DNA from: Chloroflexota bacterium
Lineage (GTDB): Bacteria > Chloroflexota > Dehalococcoidia > SM23-28-2 > RBG-16-64-32
Reading direction: 5' to 3'
Length of the DNA stretch: 6,455 nt
Assembly: GCA_022564695.1 (NCBI GenBank)
Contig: JADFKX010000117.1
Location: forward strand, 1 to 6,455
Made by a program: the position numbers and the translations under genes. Under the pieces are notes generated by a model. The model did not search any database. It worked only from the letters and a program-made list of their open reading frames with translations, and was not told the origin of the DNA. Below, piece after piece: positions 5,679-6,455 of the stretch (position 1 is its first letter; each line of letters begins with the position of its first letter).

Positions 5679-6455
5679 GTTTCAATATCTCACCGAAGGT
5701 GCTTGCTGAGCTAATCAAGAAGGGCGAGACCAGGAAAGTAGAGTTCAAGTCGCTGCTCCCTCCTGACAATATCAGCGCAAGAATCTTGACCGCGTTCGCT
5801 AATAGCGAGGGCGGAGTCCTTATCTTGGGAGTGAGCGAGCAGGGCGAGATCACAGGCCTAACACGGGGCCAAGTGCACCAGGCCACCGAGAGGCTTCGAC
5901 GAATTACAGCCTCTCTGTTTGACACTCCTGCAGAGGTCGGCTCGGCCGTCATAGACGGCCGGCCGGTCGTTCACGCAGCCATCGAGGCCGTTCCGAAGGA
6001 TACCCCACCCGTCACCACTGCGTCGGGAGCAGCCTATCAGAGGCGCGGAGCGGGCGTGATTGAGCTGGGCATCGATGACATCATCCGACGACTTGAGCAG
6101 CGGAAAACAGTTAAGCGCGGAACCCCGGCGCGGCCGACCCGCCGAACCGAACAGCACGTGAAGGCGTTTGTCGCCATGTCCTTCCGCACTGAAGAGGAGC
6201 CCGCGCTTGAAGACTACTGGGCCGCAATGAAGCGTGCAGTTGAACAGACGGATCGGGACATCGAACTGGTGAGAATAGATCTGCACGACGGAGACTATGA
6301 AATATCGCAAGAAATCATGGATAAGATAGACAAGTGTTCCATACTGATCGCCGACTTCACGCTCTCGCCATCGAACGTGTACTTCGAACTAGGTTATGCT
6401 CGCGGGCAGGGAAAGAGGGTAATTCAAACTGCGCGCAAGGAGACGACGCTCGCGT
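5675..6455 (+). CDS. Schlafen AlbA_2 domain fused to a nucleoside-deoxyribosyltransferase/TIR-like domain, 3' end missing
   Basis: 260 residues are visible from TTG 5675 (GGAG ten bases upstream) to the window end with no stop. Residues about 12-125 look like a Schlafen AlbA_2 domain: LIKKGETRKVEFKS with Glu18, Glu23 and Lys25, then FANSEGGVLILGVSEQGEITG (41-61) and YQRRG (121-125). AlbA_2 domains bind nucleic acid, and in animal Schlafens similar acidic residues cut RNA. A basic linker (143-163) leads to a second domain: FVAMSF (165-170), DYWAAMKRAVE, ILIADFTLSPSNVYFELGYARGQGK (223-247). Such sequence is typical of the nucleoside 2-deoxyribosyltransferase/TIR-like superfamily, and Glu238 matches the nucleophilic Glu98 of Lactobacillus deoxyribosyltransferase by eye; Asp92 is not kept. 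Anti-phage or stress-triggered nucleotide cleavage is inferred. Parts of the gene are poorer in G+C than the neighbours (24 of 60 at 6301-6360). Frame and domains are firm; start and function are not. Confidence 0.8.
   Translation, partial: MSFNISPKVLAELIKKGETRKVEFKSLLPPDNISARILTAFANSEGGVLILGVSEQGEITGLTRGQVHQATERLRRITASLFDTPAEVGSAVIDGRPVVHAAIEAVPKDTPPVTTASGAAYQRRGAGVIELGIDDIIRRLEQRKTVKRGTPARPTRRTEQHVKAFVAMSFRTEEEPALEDYWAAMKRAVEQTDRDIELVRIDLHDGDYEISQEIMDKIDKCSILIADFTLSPSNVYFELGYARGQGKRVIQTARKETTLA

Noticed and set aside
5350..5952. Minus-strand frame of 200 codons spanning the MaoC 3' end and the AlbA_2 5' end
   Set aside because: It overlaps two well-supported plus-strand genes and shows no family features.
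5943..5961. Inverted repeat CGGCCGTC-ATA-GACGGCCG
   Set aside because: It lies within coding sequence for SAVIDGRP of the AlbA_2 domain; a chance outcome of GC-rich codons is the simpler explanation.
5858..6310. Minus-strand frame of 150 codons inside the last gene
   Set aside because: The plus strand there encodes clear AlbA_2 and NDT-like motifs; the antisense product has none.

Overview
The window is a gene-dense piece of a high-GC bacterial chromosome with short gaps, good Shine-Dalgarno sites and GTG or TTG starts beside ATG. The mix of an SCP-x-type thiolase, crotonase, MmgE/PrpD and MaoC proteins, a CcdA/TlpA pair and low-complexity loops rich in Gly, Ala, Ser and Pro resembles genomes of Chloroflexota (Dehalococcoidia/SAR202-like). 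Some Actinobacteria would also fit. This placement is inference from style, not from a marker gene.

Left part (1-1506): the 3' portion of a ccdA-like membrane thiol transporter, whose true start lies before the window, is followed after one base by a membrane-anchored TlpA/ResA-like thioredoxin. Together they form a route for electrons from the cytoplasm to thiols outside the membrane (cytochrome c maturation or disulfide reduction).

Middle part (1507-5536): four genes for acyl-CoA or carboxylic acid metabolism. A promoter-like element precedes an operon of a thiolase and a crotonase-fold protein. The operon converges, with two bases between stop codons, on a minus-strand MmgE/PrpD protein. 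That gene is divergent from a small MaoC/PhaJ-type hydratase. The 89-base divergent gap holds two face-to-face promoters whose -35 boxes overlap, and the minus-strand gene looks leaderless. The crotonase lacks both glutamates of classical enoyl-CoA hydratase, so its reaction is open.

Right part (5537-6455): base composition shifts in patches toward lower GC and the style changes. An open frame, cut by the window end, encodes a Schlafen-type AlbA_2 domain joined to a nucleoside-deoxyribosyltransferase/TIR-like domain that keeps the ELGYA glutamate. This resembles the sensor-plus-effector layout of anti-phage proteins and is the strongest candidate for something little described. Its TTG start overlaps the stop of a possible 16-codon leader peptide.

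No stretch above 300 bases lacks a gene. I saw no tRNA, rRNA, CRISPR array, transposase or attachment site.
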